Under the pieces are notes generated by a model. That model was given only the letters and a program-made list of their open reading frames with translations. It made no database searches and had not been told where the DNA came from. The translations under genes and the position numbers were made by a program. Shown in pieces: positions 41,557 to 50,375 of a stretch of DNA of 51,854 nt; within the stretch, counting starts at the first letter, position 1; each line of letters begins with the position of its first letter. Location of the stretch: NCBI RefSeq assembly GCF_030651995.1, contig NZ_JAUSBN010000082.1, forward strand, positions 1 to 51,854, written 5' to 3'. This DNA comes from Reyranella sp. Its GTDB lineage: Bacteria; Pseudomonadota; Alphaproteobacteria; Reyranellales; Reyranellaceae.

Positions 41557-41601
41557 CCTCATCCTGAGGAGCACCGCTGCGCGATGCTCCTCAGGGTGAG
41601 G
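41557..41601. terminator. Hairpin after aceB, probable terminator or dispersed palindrome
   Basis: CCTCATCCTGAGGAGCA (41557-41573) pairs with TGCTCCTCAGGGTGAGG (41585-41601): 17-base arms with one G-T wobble and an 11-base loop. It lies 20 bases after the aceB stop. No T-run follows directly. This sequence type is widely dispersed in Bradyrhizobium-like alphaproteobacteria, so it may be a repeat that also ends transcription. Confidence 0.6.
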
Positions 41602-41671
41602 CTATCGGGGGCTGTTCATAGCCTGTTGTTTTTGGCTGCATTCGTTTCGAGTGAGACTCTGAGGACAGACG

Positions 41672-43204
41672 ATGATCAAGACCGTTTACGACGTCACCTC
41701 CGCGGGCAAGCCCGATGCGCCGGCGATCGGCGCACCGGGCCGGCCGTGGCTCACCTATGGCGGCCTGAAGAAGCTGACGGACGATACGCTGGCGGCACTG
41801 AACGCCGTCGGCATCGGCCGCGGCGACCGCGTCGCCATGGTCGCACCGAACGGGCCGGAGATGGCGTCCTCGTTCATCGCCGTCGCCTCCGGTACCAGCT
41901 CAGCGCCGCTCAATCCCGCCTATCGTGCCGACGAGTTCGAGTTCTACCTCGACGACCTGAAGCCCAAGGCGGTGATCGTGCAGCAGGGCATGGACAGCCC
42001 CGTACGCGGCATGGCCGAGAAGGTCGGCGTGCCGATCATCGAGCTGATCCCGACCGCCGACGGCCCGGCCGGCAGCTTCACGCTCGACGTGTCGGCGCTG
42101 AAGCCGGCCAAGGCCGCGAGCCCCGGTACGTCGGTCGACGGCGAGATCGCCCTGGTGCTCCACACGTCGGGCACGACGGCACGGCCGAAGATCGTGCCGC
42201 TGTCGACGGCGAACCTCGCGGCCTCGGCGCGCCACATCGCGGAGTCGCTGGCGCTGACGCCGGGCGACCGCTGCATGAATATCATGCCGCTGTTCCACAT
42301 CCACGGGCTGATCGCCGCGACGCTCTCGTCGCTGGGGGCCGGCGCCGCGGTGTCGTGCACGCCGGGCTTCAACGCGCTGCGCTTCTTCGCCCAGCTCGAG
42401 GAGGTGAAGCCCACCTGGTACACGGCCGTGCCGACCATGCACCAGGCGATCCTGACGCGGCTGCGCAGCCACGCCGATGCGGCGAAGGCCGCCAGGCTGC
42501 GCTTCATCCGCTCCTCGTCGGCCTCGCTGCCGCCGCAGGTCATGCTGGAACTCGAAGCCGCCTTCGACTGCCCGGTGATCGAGGCCTATGGCATGACCGA
42601 GGCCAGCCACCAGATGGCGTCGAACGCGTTGCCCCCGGGCAAGCGCAAGCCCGGCGCCGTCGGCCTGCCGGCGGGGCCCAAGATCGCCATCATGGACGAG
42701 GCCGGCCACTTCCTGCCCCAGGGCACGATCGGCGAGGTCGTGATCCAGGGACCGAACGTGACGGCGGGGTACGACAACAATCCCGATGCCAACCTGAAGG
42801 CCTTCGCCGAGGGCTGGTTCCGCACCGGCGACCAGGGCCGCTTCGACGAGGATGGCTACCTGTTCCTGACCGGCCGCCTGAAGGAGATCATCAACCGCGG
42901 CGGCGAGAAGATCAGCCCGATCGAGGTCGACACGATCCTGATGGATCATCCGGCGGTCGAGCAGTGCGTGACCTTCGCGATCCCCCATCACATGCTGGGC
43001 GAGGATGTCGGCGCGGTCGTCGTGCTGCGGGCAGGCCAGGAGGCGACGGAGCGCGAGCTGCGCGACTTCGTGGCCAAGCACGCAGCCGACTTCAAGGTGC
43101 CGCGCAAGGTCGTGTTCGTGAGCGAGATCCCCAAGGGCGCCACCGGCAAGCTGCAGCGCATCGGCCTTGCCGCCAAGCTCGGCCTCGCCGAGGCAAAAGC
43201 CTGA
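41672..43204 (+). CDS. AMP-forming acyl-CoA ligase, oxalate-CoA-ligase-like
   Basis: Adenylate-forming enzyme of 510 residues. LVLHTSGTTARPKIVPL is the ATP motif; YGMTEASHQMASN, GWFRTGDQGRFDEDG, LTGRLKEIINRGGEKISP and the terminal Lys in PKGATGKLQRIGL complete the set. The opening TVYDVTSAGKPDAPAI and the APLNPAYRADEFEFYL segment match the oxalate-CoA ligase/Pcs60 group, so oxalate is the likely substrate, yet this is by resemblance. GAGGAC precedes ATG 41672. The ketopantoate reductase follows 10 bases later. Confidence 0.85.
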   Translation: MIKTVYDVTSAGKPDAPAIGAPGRPWLTYGGLKKLTDDTLAALNAVGIGRGDRVAMVAPNGPEMASSFIAVASGTSSAPLNPAYRADEFEFYLDDLKPKAVIVQQGMDSPVRGMAEKVGVPIIELIPTADGPAGSFTLDVSALKPAKAASPGTSVDGEIALVLHTSGTTARPKIVPLSTANLAASARHIAESLALTPGDRCMNIMPLFHIHGLIAATLSSLGAGAAVSCTPGFNALRFFAQLEEVKPTWYTAVPTMHQAILTRLRSHADAAKAARLRFIRSSSASLPPQVMLELEAAFDCPVIEAYGMTEASHQMASNALPPGKRKPGAVGLPAGPKIAIMDEAGHFLPQGTIGEVVIQGPNVTAGYDNNPDANLKAFAEGWFRTGDQGRFDEDGYLFLTGRLKEIINRGGEKISPIEVDTILMDHPAVEQCVTFAIPHHMLGEDVGAVVVLRAGQEATERELRDFVAKHAADFKVPRKVVFVSEIPKGATGKLQRIGLAAKLGLAEAKA

Positions 43205-43214
43205 GGACGATGAC

Positions 43215-44183
43215 GTGACCTCGATCTGCGTTTTCGGCGCCGGTGCGATCGGCGGCCTGATGGCGGCCAAGCTCGAGATGGCCGGCACGCCTGTCACCGT
43301 GGTCGCGCGCGGCCCCCATGGCGAGGCGCTGCGCACCAGGGGGCTCGTGCTGCTGAGCGACGGCAAGGAGACGGTGACGGAACCGCGCGTCGCCTCCGAT
43401 CCGAAGGAGATCGGCCCGCAGGACTACCTCGTCCTGACCCTGAAGGCGCATTCGCTGCTGCCGGCCATGGAGCAGCTGAAGCCGCTGATCGGGCCGCACA
43501 CCACCATCGTCGCGGCGATCAACGGCGTGCCCTGGTGGTACACCTACAAGCTCGGCGGCGCGTTCGAAGGCAAGCGCATCGAATCGGTCGATCCCGGCGG
43601 TGAGCTAACGGCCGCGCTGCCGCCCTCGCAGGTGCTGGGCAGCATCGTCTATCCGGCGGCCGACGTGGTCGAGCCGGGCGTGATCCACCACACCTACGGC
43701 GACCGCTTCACGCTGGGAGAGCCGGACGGCAGCCGCAGCGAGCGCGCGGCGAAGCTGTCGGAACTGCTGATCAAGGCCGGCCTCAAGGCGCCGGTGCGCC
43801 CGCGCATCCGCGACGAGCTGTGGGTCAAGCTCTGGGGCAACATGGCTTTCAACCCGATCAGTGCGCTGACCGGCGCGACCCTCGACAAGGTGATCCGCGA
43901 TCCAGGAACGCATGCCGTCTGCCGCGCTCTCATGGTCGAGGGGCAGGCCGTCGCCGAGAAGCTCGGCGTGAAGTTCGCCATCAACGTCGACAAGCGCATC
44001 GCCGGCGGTGCCGAAGTGGGTGCCCACAAGACATCGATGCTGCAGGACCTCGAACGCGGCCGGCCGCTCGAGATCGAGGCGCTTCTGGGCGCCGTCGTTG
44101 AGATGTCGGAATGGGTCGGCGTCGACATGCCGATCGGCCGCAGCGTGCTGGCGCTGGTCCGCCAGCGTGCCGTGATGCGCTGA
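43215..44183 (+). CDS. 2-dehydropantoate 2-reductase (ApbA/PanE family)
   Basis: NADPH-dependent reductase of 322 residues. The Rossmann motif GAGAIGGLMAAKLEMAG is at the N-terminus; the catalytic Lys lies in DELWVKLWGNMAFNPISALT with the conserved Asn. The C-terminal domain has HKTSMLQDLERGRPLEIEAL, the family signature. Canonical PanE makes pantoate for CoA, but many paralogs act on other 2-oxo acids; the setting beside a CoA ligase leaves this open. The start is GTG at 43215 with GAGGACG upstream. Confidence 0.9.
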   Translation: MTSICVFGAGAIGGLMAAKLEMAGTPVTVVARGPHGEALRTRGLVLLSDGKETVTEPRVASDPKEIGPQDYLVLTLKAHSLLPAMEQLKPLIGPHTTIVAAINGVPWWYTYKLGGAFEGKRIESVDPGGELTAALPPSQVLGSIVYPAADVVEPGVIHHTYGDRFTLGEPDGSRSERAAKLSELLIKAGLKAPVRPRIRDELWVKLWGNMAFNPISALTGATLDKVIRDPGTHAVCRALMVEGQAVAEKLGVKFAINVDKRIAGGAEVGAHKTSMLQDLERGRPLEIEALLGAVVEMSEWVGVDMPIGRSVLALVRQRAVMR

Positions 44184-44198
44184 GGTGGCTGGGCGCTG

Positions 44199-44618
44199 AT
44201 GGAAAAGGTCGAGCTCGTCTTCGATCCCGACAATGCGCGCGCTGCGGGCTATGTGGGCGAACGTCTGTCGATGTTCAATTCGAGCCGCACCGGCAGGTCC
44301 GACTACTATCCCTGCAAGATTTTCCTGAAAGGCGAGAAGGACGAAACCCTGGGCGGCCTGCTCGGCTACCTATGGTCGGACTGGCTGTTCGTGTCGACCC
44401 TGTGGGTCGACGAGGCGCTGCGCGGCCAGGGCCACGCCACGCGTCTGATGGACGCCGCCGAGGACTATGCCCGCACGCGCGGCTGTCACTCCGCCCATCT
44501 CGACACCCACACCTGGCAGGCCCGCCCGTTCTACGAGAAGCGCGGCTACGAGGTCTTCGCCACCCTCGACGACTACCCGCCGGGCCATAAGAAGTTTTTC
44601 TTGAGGAAGAAGCTCTGA
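44199..44618 (+). CDS. GNAT-family N-acetyltransferase
   Basis: Acetyl-CoA-dependent acetyltransferase of 139 residues. The central fold motif is LFVSTLWVDEALRGQGHATR with the acetyl-CoA-binding RGQGHATRL, followed by LMDAAEDYARTRGCHSAHLD and PFYEKRGYEVF. Substrate unknown. It starts 15 bases after the ketopantoate reductase and ends the unit. Confidence 0.88.
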   Translation: MEKVELVFDPDNARAAGYVGERLSMFNSSRTGRSDYYPCKIFLKGEKDETLGGLLGYLWSDWLFVSTLWVDEALRGQGHATRLMDAAEDYARTRGCHSAHLDTHTWQARPFYEKRGYEVFATLDDYPPGHKKFFLRKKL

Positions 44619-44706
44619 GCGCTCTTTGATGAGGAACCCTAGCCGAGGACTGTAGATTTTAGAGACTTTCCATTTCAACCTGACCCATTCACCTCATCGT
44701 CCCCGC

Positions 44707-44737
44707 AAATAAACGAAACTAACGAAATAAACGAAAC
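44707..44737 (+). repeat. Short AT-rich direct repeat
   Basis: AAATAAACGAAAC at 44707-44719 recurs at 44725-44737 with an 18-base period, with further ACGAAA units between. It stands out in this GC-rich window. It lies in the 285-base gap between the convergent acetyltransferase and glycosylase genes. Confidence 0.6.
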
Positions 44738-44903
44738 AAATGAAGCGGAGGTGGTGCCCTCCTGGAATTTGTGTCGTGGTGACCGTCGATGGATCGGCGT
44801 GGCTCGCCAGCCTTCTCCAAAAACCCAGTTAAAACAGCGTGATAGAGCGACTTGCTTATCCCGAGGTGCTCGATGGGCTCGGCTTCGGCCGAGATGACGG
44901 GCT

Positions 44904-45764
44904 TCAGCGAACGCCCAGCTCCTTTAGCCGCTTGTCGAGCGACAGGAGGTCGGCCCAGCTCTGGCGTTTGCTGGCCGGCGTGCGCAGCAGGTAGGCGGGA
45001 TGGAAGGTCGGCAGGGCCGGGACTTCGCTGCCGTCGTCGAGCGTGAGCGTCGTCCATTTGCCGCGCAGGCGGGTGATGCCCTCGGTCGTGTTCAGCACGG
45101 CCTTCACCGCGGTGCCGCCGGCCAGCACCACGATCTTCGGGCGGGCGAGTTCGATGTGGCGGCGGGTGAAGGCAAGGCAGATCGCCTGCTCGGACAAAGT
45201 CGGCGTGCGGTTGCCCGGCGGCCGCCAGAACAGAATGTTGGTGATGTAGAGGTCGCGCTCGCGGCTCATGCCGATGGCGGCAAACATGCGGTCCATGAGC
45301 TGGCCGCTCACGCCGACGAACGGCTTGCCGAGCCGATCCTCGTCCGCGCCCGGCGCTTCACCGACGATCATCACCGGCGCGCCGGCGACGCCATCGGCGA
45401 ACACCGTGTTCTTGGCCGTGCGCTTCAGCGCGCAGCCTTCGAAAGCGCGCACGGCTTCTTCGAGTTCGGCGATGCTGGTCGCCCGGCGCGAGACCTCGCG
45501 CGCGTCTTCGGCGAGCTGCGGTGATTCCAGCGGCACGGGCGCGCGCGCGACCGCCGGTGCGGTCGGCGCACGGATCGGCGTCGGCGCCGCAGGTGTCGAC
45601 GCGGCGGGTCCCGCGGAGGCAGCTGGAGCGGCGGCAACCGCCGTCGGCGGCGGCAGCGCGACGCGGTCGATCGCCTCCTCGCCGATCGTCTCGTCGATCC
45701 CGTGATCGACGTACCAGCGCAGCAGCGCGGCGGCGTCCTGCGGAGCGAACGCCGCCTCGATCAT
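44904..45764 (-). CDS. Uracil-DNA glycosylase family protein (family 4-like)
   Basis: DNA repair enzyme of 286 residues that removes uracil. The catalytic block is VMIVGEAPGADEDRLGKPFV, with the family 4 GExPGxxEDxxGxPFVG pattern; NILFWRPPGNRTP and LPTFHPAYLL follow. The Cys in FEGCALKRTA and others nearby could ligate an Fe-S cluster, but not every Cys of classic family 4 enzymes is evident. The N-terminal 110 residues include a disordered Ala/Pro-rich linker. Its ATG at 45764 overlaps the stop of the MetX-like gene by 4 bases. Confidence 0.9.
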   Translation of the reverse strand: MIEAAFAPQDAAALLRWYVDHGIDETIGEEAIDRVALPPPTAVAAAPAASAGPAASTPAAPTPIRAPTAPAVARAPVPLESPQLAEDAREVSRRATSIAELEEAVRAFEGCALKRTAKNTVFADGVAGAPVMIVGEAPGADEDRLGKPFVGVSGQLMDRMFAAIGMSRERDLYITNILFWRPPGNRTPTLSEQAICLAFTRRHIELARPKIVVLAGGTAVKAVLNTTEGITRLRGKWTTLTLDDGSEVPALPTFHPAYLLRTPASKRQSWADLLSLDKRLKELGVR

Positions 45765-46789
45765 GCCAGGCTCTTGAGGAAGGCACCCAGGATCGGCGCC
45801 CACATCGCGGCGTCGGCATGGCTCGCCATGTGGCCCTTGTCCGACGGCATCTCGACATAGGTGAGGTCGACGCCGGCCTTGCGCATGTCGAGCGCGTGGG
45901 CGGCGCAGTCGGTGAGGTCGAACAGTCTGTCGGTCTTTGAGATGACGTAGAGGACCTTGGTCTTCTTCAGCTGGTCGTACTGCCGGGTGATGTCGAACCC
46001 GTCGATCGCGCGCCGCAGGGTGACCAGCGAATGGCCGTCGTAGATCTGCGCCCAGCTCTTGGCGGCGACCTTGGCCTCGGCTTCGCCCTGGCCGTAGTTC
46101 AGCAGCGTCTCGTAGCGGATCTGCTCCAGGGTGCCGGCAATGCCGCCGTTCTCGTAGTACCAGCCGCCGTTCCAGTTCGGATCGCTGGCGAGTCGCTTCT
46201 GCAGCGCCTCGAGGCCGCCGAGGCGGCCGGGCGCGCGCGGCGCGGTGACGGAGGCGGCGATGCCCTTCATGAAGCCGGGGTAGGAGGCGGCCCACTGGAA
46301 CGACTGGAAGCCGCCCATCGACGGACCGACCACGGCCACCAGGCTCTTCAGGCCGAGCGAATCGACCAGCAGCTTCTGGCTGGCCACCATGTCGCGCAGG
46401 GTGACCTCGGGAAAGGTCGGCCCGTAGGGCTTGCCGGTGCCGGGATCGATCGAATTGGGGCCGGAACTGCCGTGCGCGGAGCCCAGCGCGTTCACCGACA
46501 CGACGAAATGCCGGTCGGTGTCGATGGCCTTGCCCGGCCCGATCAGCCCGTCGAACCAGCCGGCCGACCCCTCGGCGACGCCGCGGCCCTGCTTGCCGGC
46601 GGCATTCCTGCCTGCAGCGTGATGGGACGAGGTGTAGCCGTGCACGACGAGGATGGCGTTGTCCTTGGCTGGCGACAGGGTGCCGTAGGTTTCGTAGGCA
46701 AGTTCGAGGATGGGTAGCGTCTTGCCACTTTCCAGCCTGAAATCGCGTGCAGAGAAGGTCTGGCTCTCGATATCGATCAACTCTGGCAC
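45761..46789 (-). CDS. Homoserine O-acetyltransferase-like alpha/beta hydrolase
   Basis: MetX-type alpha/beta-fold protein of 342 residues. The nucleophile is S157 in VVGPSMGGFQSFQW, with the Asp in ISKTDRLFD and the His in DKGHMASHAD. GPGKAIDTDRHFVVSVNALG is close to MetX. Yet the HALTGD motif reads HGYTSSHH and the GSTGP block reads GSSGP, which differs from proven methionine-pathway enzymes. It may act on another acyl group or as a hydrolase. The start is GTG at 46789, with AAGGGGAA upstream. It overlaps the glycosylase by 4 bases and is divergent from the ETF-QO gene. Confidence 0.8.
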   Translation of the reverse strand: MPELIDIESQTFSARDFRLESGKTLPILELAYETYGTLSPAKDNAILVVHGYTSSHHAAGRNAAGKQGRGVAEGSAGWFDGLIGPGKAIDTDRHFVVSVNALGSAHGSSGPNSIDPGTGKPYGPTFPEVTLRDMVASQKLLVDSLGLKSLVAVVGPSMGGFQSFQWAASYPGFMKGIAASVTAPRAPGRLGGLEALQKRLASDPNWNGGWYYENGGIAGTLEQIRYETLLNYGQGEAEAKVAAKSWAQIYDGHSLVTLRRAIDGFDITRQYDQLKKTKVLYVISKTDRLFDLTDCAAHALDMRKAGVDLTYVEMPSDKGHMASHADAAMWAPILGAFLKSLA

Positions 46790-46883
46790 GGGAATTCCCC
46801 TTTTCAGCGGGTAGCGATCCTGCCCCCGACACGCTATCTAAATCAAAGGATTGCCGTCCGACAGGCGTGCGTCCATCGGGAAA

Positions 46884-48563
46884 ATGGAATTGCAGAGCGA
46901 GATGGGCATGACGCGCGAGGCGATGGAATACGACGTGGTGATCGTGGGTGGTGGTCCGGCCGGACTGTCGGCAGCGATTCGCCTGAAGCAGCTCGCCGCG
47001 GAGCGCAACCACGAAGTCTCCGTCTGCCTGATCGAGAAGGGTTCGGAACTGGGCGCGCACATCCTGTCCGGCGCCGTCGTCGACCCGATCGGCCTCAACG
47101 AGCTCATCCCGGACTGGAAGGAAAAGGGCGCGCCGCTCGAGACCCAGGTCACCGACGACCAGTTCCTGTTCCTGACGAAGAGCGGTTCCTACCGGTTCCC
47201 CAACTTCCTGCTGCCGCGGCTGATGAACAACCACGGCAACTACATCGTGAGCCTCGGCGAGGTCTGCCGCTGGCTCGGCCAGCAGGCCGAGGCGCTGGGC
47301 GTCGAGATCTATCCAGGCTTTGCCGCGGCCGAGGTGCTCTACAACGAGGACGGCTCGGTGAAGGGCGTCGCGACCGGCGACATGGGAGTGGCCAAGGACG
47401 GCACCCACAAGGACAGCTACACGCCCGGCATGGAACTGCACGCCAAGTACACCTTGATCGGCGAGGGCGTGCGCGGCTCGCTGGCCAAGCAGCTCATGGC
47501 GAAGTTCGACCTGCGCGACGGCGTCGATCCGCAGAAGTTCGGCATCGGCATCAAGGAACTGTGGCAGGTCGAGCCGGCCAACTTCCGCAAGGGCCTGGTG
47601 GTCCACTCGCAGGGCTGGCCGCTGTCGGAGACCGGCAGCTCGGGCGGTTCGTTCATGTACCATTTCGGCGACAACCTCGTCGCCATCGGCCTCGTGGTGC
47701 ATCTCAGCTACGAGAACCCGTACCTCTCGCCGTTCGACGAATTCCAGCGCTTCAAGACGCATCCGGACGTCGCCAAGTATCTCAAGGGCGGCAAGCGCCT
47801 GGTCTATGGCTCGCGCGCCATCAACGAGGGCGGCATCCAGTCGGTGCCCAAGCTCACCTTCCCCGGCGGCGCGCTGATCGGCTGCTCGGCGGGCTTCGTC
47901 AACGTGCCGCGCATCAAGGGCAGCCACAACGCGGTGAAGAGCGGCATGTTGGCCGCCGAGGCGGCGTTCGAGGCACTTGCCGGCGGCAAGACCGGCGGCG
48001 ACGAGTTGATCGCCTATCCGGTAAAGCTGAAGGCGTCGTGGGTCTGGAAGGACCTCGACAAGGTGCGCAACGTGAAGCCGGCGCTGAAGTGGGGCACCAC
48101 GCTCGGCACGCTGTACGGCGGCATGGACATGTGGCTGCACGATCTCGGGCTGCGCGTGCCGTGGACCCTGCACCATCACAAGGCCGACCATGAGACGCTG
48201 CGGCCGGCCAGCGAGTTCCAGCCGATCCAGTATCCCAAGCCCGACGGGGTGATCTCCTTCGACAAGCTCTCCTCGGTGTTCCTGTCGAACACCAACCACG
48301 AGGAGGACCAGCCGGTTCACCTGAAGCTGCGCGATCCGTCGATCCCGATCGCCGTCAACCTGCCGCTCTATGCCGAGCCCGCGCAGCGCTACTGCCCGGC
48401 CGGCGTCTACGAAGTCGTGACGGCCGACAATGGGCAGCCGCGCTTCCAGATCAACGCGCAGAACTGCGTGCACTGCAAGACGTGCGACATCAAGGATCCC
48501 GCACAGAACATCGATTGGAGCGTCCCCGAAGGCGGTGGCGGTCCCAATTACCCCAACATGTGA
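46884..48563 (+). CDS. Electron transfer flavoprotein-ubiquinone oxidoreductase
   Basis: Membrane-associated FAD and 4Fe-4S enzyme of 559 residues that moves electrons from acyl-CoA dehydrogenases (through ETF) to ubiquinone. The FAD motif is VVIVGGGPAGLSAAIRLKQL, with IGEGVRGSLAKQL and the C-terminal cluster cysteines in RYCPAGVYEV and NCVHCKTCDIKDP. Length and order are those of mammalian and bacterial ETF-QO. Start ATG 46884; ATG 46902 and 46908 are alternatives. It would serve the many acyl-CoA enzymes around it. The TPR gene follows 5 bases later. Confidence 0.94.
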   Translation: MELQSEMGMTREAMEYDVVIVGGGPAGLSAAIRLKQLAAERNHEVSVCLIEKGSELGAHILSGAVVDPIGLNELIPDWKEKGAPLETQVTDDQFLFLTKSGSYRFPNFLLPRLMNNHGNYIVSLGEVCRWLGQQAEALGVEIYPGFAAAEVLYNEDGSVKGVATGDMGVAKDGTHKDSYTPGMELHAKYTLIGEGVRGSLAKQLMAKFDLRDGVDPQKFGIGIKELWQVEPANFRKGLVVHSQGWPLSETGSSGGSFMYHFGDNLVAIGLVVHLSYENPYLSPFDEFQRFKTHPDVAKYLKGGKRLVYGSRAINEGGIQSVPKLTFPGGALIGCSAGFVNVPRIKGSHNAVKSGMLAAEAAFEALAGGKTGGDELIAYPVKLKASWVWKDLDKVRNVKPALKWGTTLGTLYGGMDMWLHDLGLRVPWTLHHHKADHETLRPASEFQPIQYPKPDGVISFDKLSSVFLSNTNHEEDQPVHLKLRDPSIPIAVNLPLYAEPAQRYCPAGVYEVVTADNGQPRFQINAQNCVHCKTCDIKDPAQNIDWSVPEGGGGPNYPNM

Positions 48564-48568
48564 GCTGC

Positions 48569-50359
48569 ATGAACCGTACCTCCTTCGCGCTGCTTTCCGC
48601 CGCGCTGCTGCTCGCTGTTCCCGTCTCCGGCCAGGCCCAGCAGGGCCCGGCGCCCCAGGGCGGCGCAAAGCCACCGGCGACGCGGTCGCCGGCAGTCCAG
48701 CCCGGCCAGCGGCTGGCGCCGATCTCGCTGCAGGGCCGTTACCTCGCCGCCCGGGTCGGCGAACAGGATCACGATTACGACGCCGCGGCCGACCAGATGG
48801 ATCAGGCTCTGGCGCTGACGCCGCTCGACCCCGAGCTGATCTATGCCGTCTTTCGCCTTCGCATGTATGCCGGCCGTATCGATTCGGCGGCCGAGCTGGC
48901 ACCGGCGGTGCTGGCGACACGGCCGGGCGACGGCTTCGCCAATCTCGTGATGGCGATCCAGGCCATCAAGAAGGGTGAATACAAGGCCGCCGAACAGCAG
49001 CTCAGCAAGATCGGCGCCGAGAATCAGCTGGGCGCGCTGCGCGAATACGTGATGGCGTGGCTGAAGGCCGGCGAAAAGGACTACGCGGCCGCGCGGGCTC
49101 TGCTCGTGCGTTTGAAGCCCCCGGCCGGCGAGCGATCCGAGGCGCCGTCACTGGTCGTCGAGGGTCAGATCGACGAGATGGCGGGGGACAAGGCTGCCGC
49201 AGAGGCGAAGTACCGGCGCGCCATGTCGATCGACCGCAACGGGCTGCGCACCACGATCTCGGTCGCCGAAGGGCTGCGGCGTCTCGGCAAGGACGCCGAA
49301 GCGCGGGAGATCCTGAAGAACTACGGCACGCGCTACAGCGACTCCGTCGTCATGGACGGGCTGATGGGTCCCAATGCGCCCATGCCCAAGCCGCCGACGC
49401 CGGCCTCGGGCATCGCCGAAATCCTGTTCGACATCGGCGGCATCCTCGCCTCCGATCCGCGCAACCAGCGCACCGATCTTGCGCTGATCTTCTACCAGCT
49501 CGCCACCGCGCTGAAGCCGGACCAGGATTTCGCCTGGCTGATGATCGCGGGCCTGTACGAGCAGTTCAACCAGATCCCAAAGGCGGTTGCCGCGCTGGGC
49601 AAGATCGGCCCGAACTCGCCGCTCTACTGGCAGGCGAGGCTGCGAACGGCGGCGCTCGACGCCCAGGAAGACAAGTTCGACCAGGCCGTCGCCCGCCTCA
49701 GGACGCTGGTGGCCGAGAAGCCCGATCGCATCGACGCGGCGCTGACCCTGGCCGACCTGTTGCGAAGCAAGGACCGCTTTGCCGAGGCGGTCGCCGCCTA
49801 CGACACGGCGATCTCCCGGCTGGGCACGCCCGACGAGCGCCACTGGCAGGTCTATTTCGGCCGCGGGATCGTGCTCGAGCGCACCAAGAACTGGCCGAAG
49901 GCCGAGGCCGACATGAAGAAGGCGCTCGAGCTCTCGCCGGAGCAGCCCTACGTGCTGAACTATCTCGGCTACAGCTGGATCGACCAGGGCCTGCACCTGC
50001 AGGAAGGCATGAAGATGCTGGAGCGCGCGACCGAGCTGCGGCCGGACGACGGTTCCATCACCGACAGCGTCGGCTGGGCCTATTACCGGCTCGGCCAGTA
50101 CGAGAAGGCGGTGGAGTGGCTCGAGCGCGCGACCGAGCAGAAGGGCGACGACGCGACGATCACCGATCACCTCGGCGATGCCTACTGGCATGTCGGCCGC
50201 CGTCGCGAGGCACGCTTCCAGTGGGAGCGCGCGCTGAACCAGAAGCCCGAAAAGGATCGCGTGCCGGTCATCCAGGACAAGATCGCCAACGGGCTGAACC
50301 CGTCGAACGACAAGCCGACCGTCTACGAGAAGGCTGCCGACTCCAAGCAGGGCGGCTGA
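48569..50359 (+). CDS. Exported tetratricopeptide-repeat protein
   Basis: Periplasmic or secreted 596-residue protein with a signal peptide (LLSAALLLAVPVSGQA, cut before QQGPAP) and a Pro-rich linker. About a dozen TPR-like helical pairs follow from residue 60 to 560; examples are DYDAAADQMDQALALTPLDP, AEADMKKALELSPEQPYVLN and YEKAVEWLERATEQKGDDAT. Such proteins act as scaffolds, often in outer-membrane or envelope assembly. No enzymatic domain is seen. It is 5 bases after the ETF-QO gene and 16 before ispE, an order common in alphaproteobacteria. Confidence 0.88.
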   Translation: MNRTSFALLSAALLLAVPVSGQAQQGPAPQGGAKPPATRSPAVQPGQRLAPISLQGRYLAARVGEQDHDYDAAADQMDQALALTPLDPELIYAVFRLRMYAGRIDSAAELAPAVLATRPGDGFANLVMAIQAIKKGEYKAAEQQLSKIGAENQLGALREYVMAWLKAGEKDYAAARALLVRLKPPAGERSEAPSLVVEGQIDEMAGDKAAAEAKYRRAMSIDRNGLRTTISVAEGLRRLGKDAEAREILKNYGTRYSDSVVMDGLMGPNAPMPKPPTPASGIAEILFDIGGILASDPRNQRTDLALIFYQLATALKPDQDFAWLMIAGLYEQFNQIPKAVAALGKIGPNSPLYWQARLRTAALDAQEDKFDQAVARLRTLVAEKPDRIDAALTLADLLRSKDRFAEAVAAYDTAISRLGTPDERHWQVYFGRGIVLERTKNWPKAEADMKKALELSPEQPYVLNYLGYSWIDQGLHLQEGMKMLERATELRPDDGSITDSVGWAYYRLGQYEKAVEWLERATEQKGDDATITDHLGDAYWHVGRRREARFQWERALNQKPEKDRVPVIQDKIANGLNPSNDKPTVYEKAADSKQGG

Positions 50360-50375
50360 TCGAAGGGCAGGGGCC

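Noticed and set aside
46790..46883. Possible SAM riboswitch upstream of the MetX-like gene
   Set aside because: The gap is only 94 bases and lacks the conserved SAM-II core order of GTGATTTG, a central CAGCCAC-like block and a terminal GCTAAA; only a short TAGCG/CGCTA stem is seen.
44904..48920. A 1338-codon leftward frame covering uracil-DNA glycosylase, MetX-like and beyond
   Set aside because: Only the part after codon ATG 45764 matches a protein family; upstream it is antisense to MetX-like and ETF-QO coding sequence, a GC-rich artefact.
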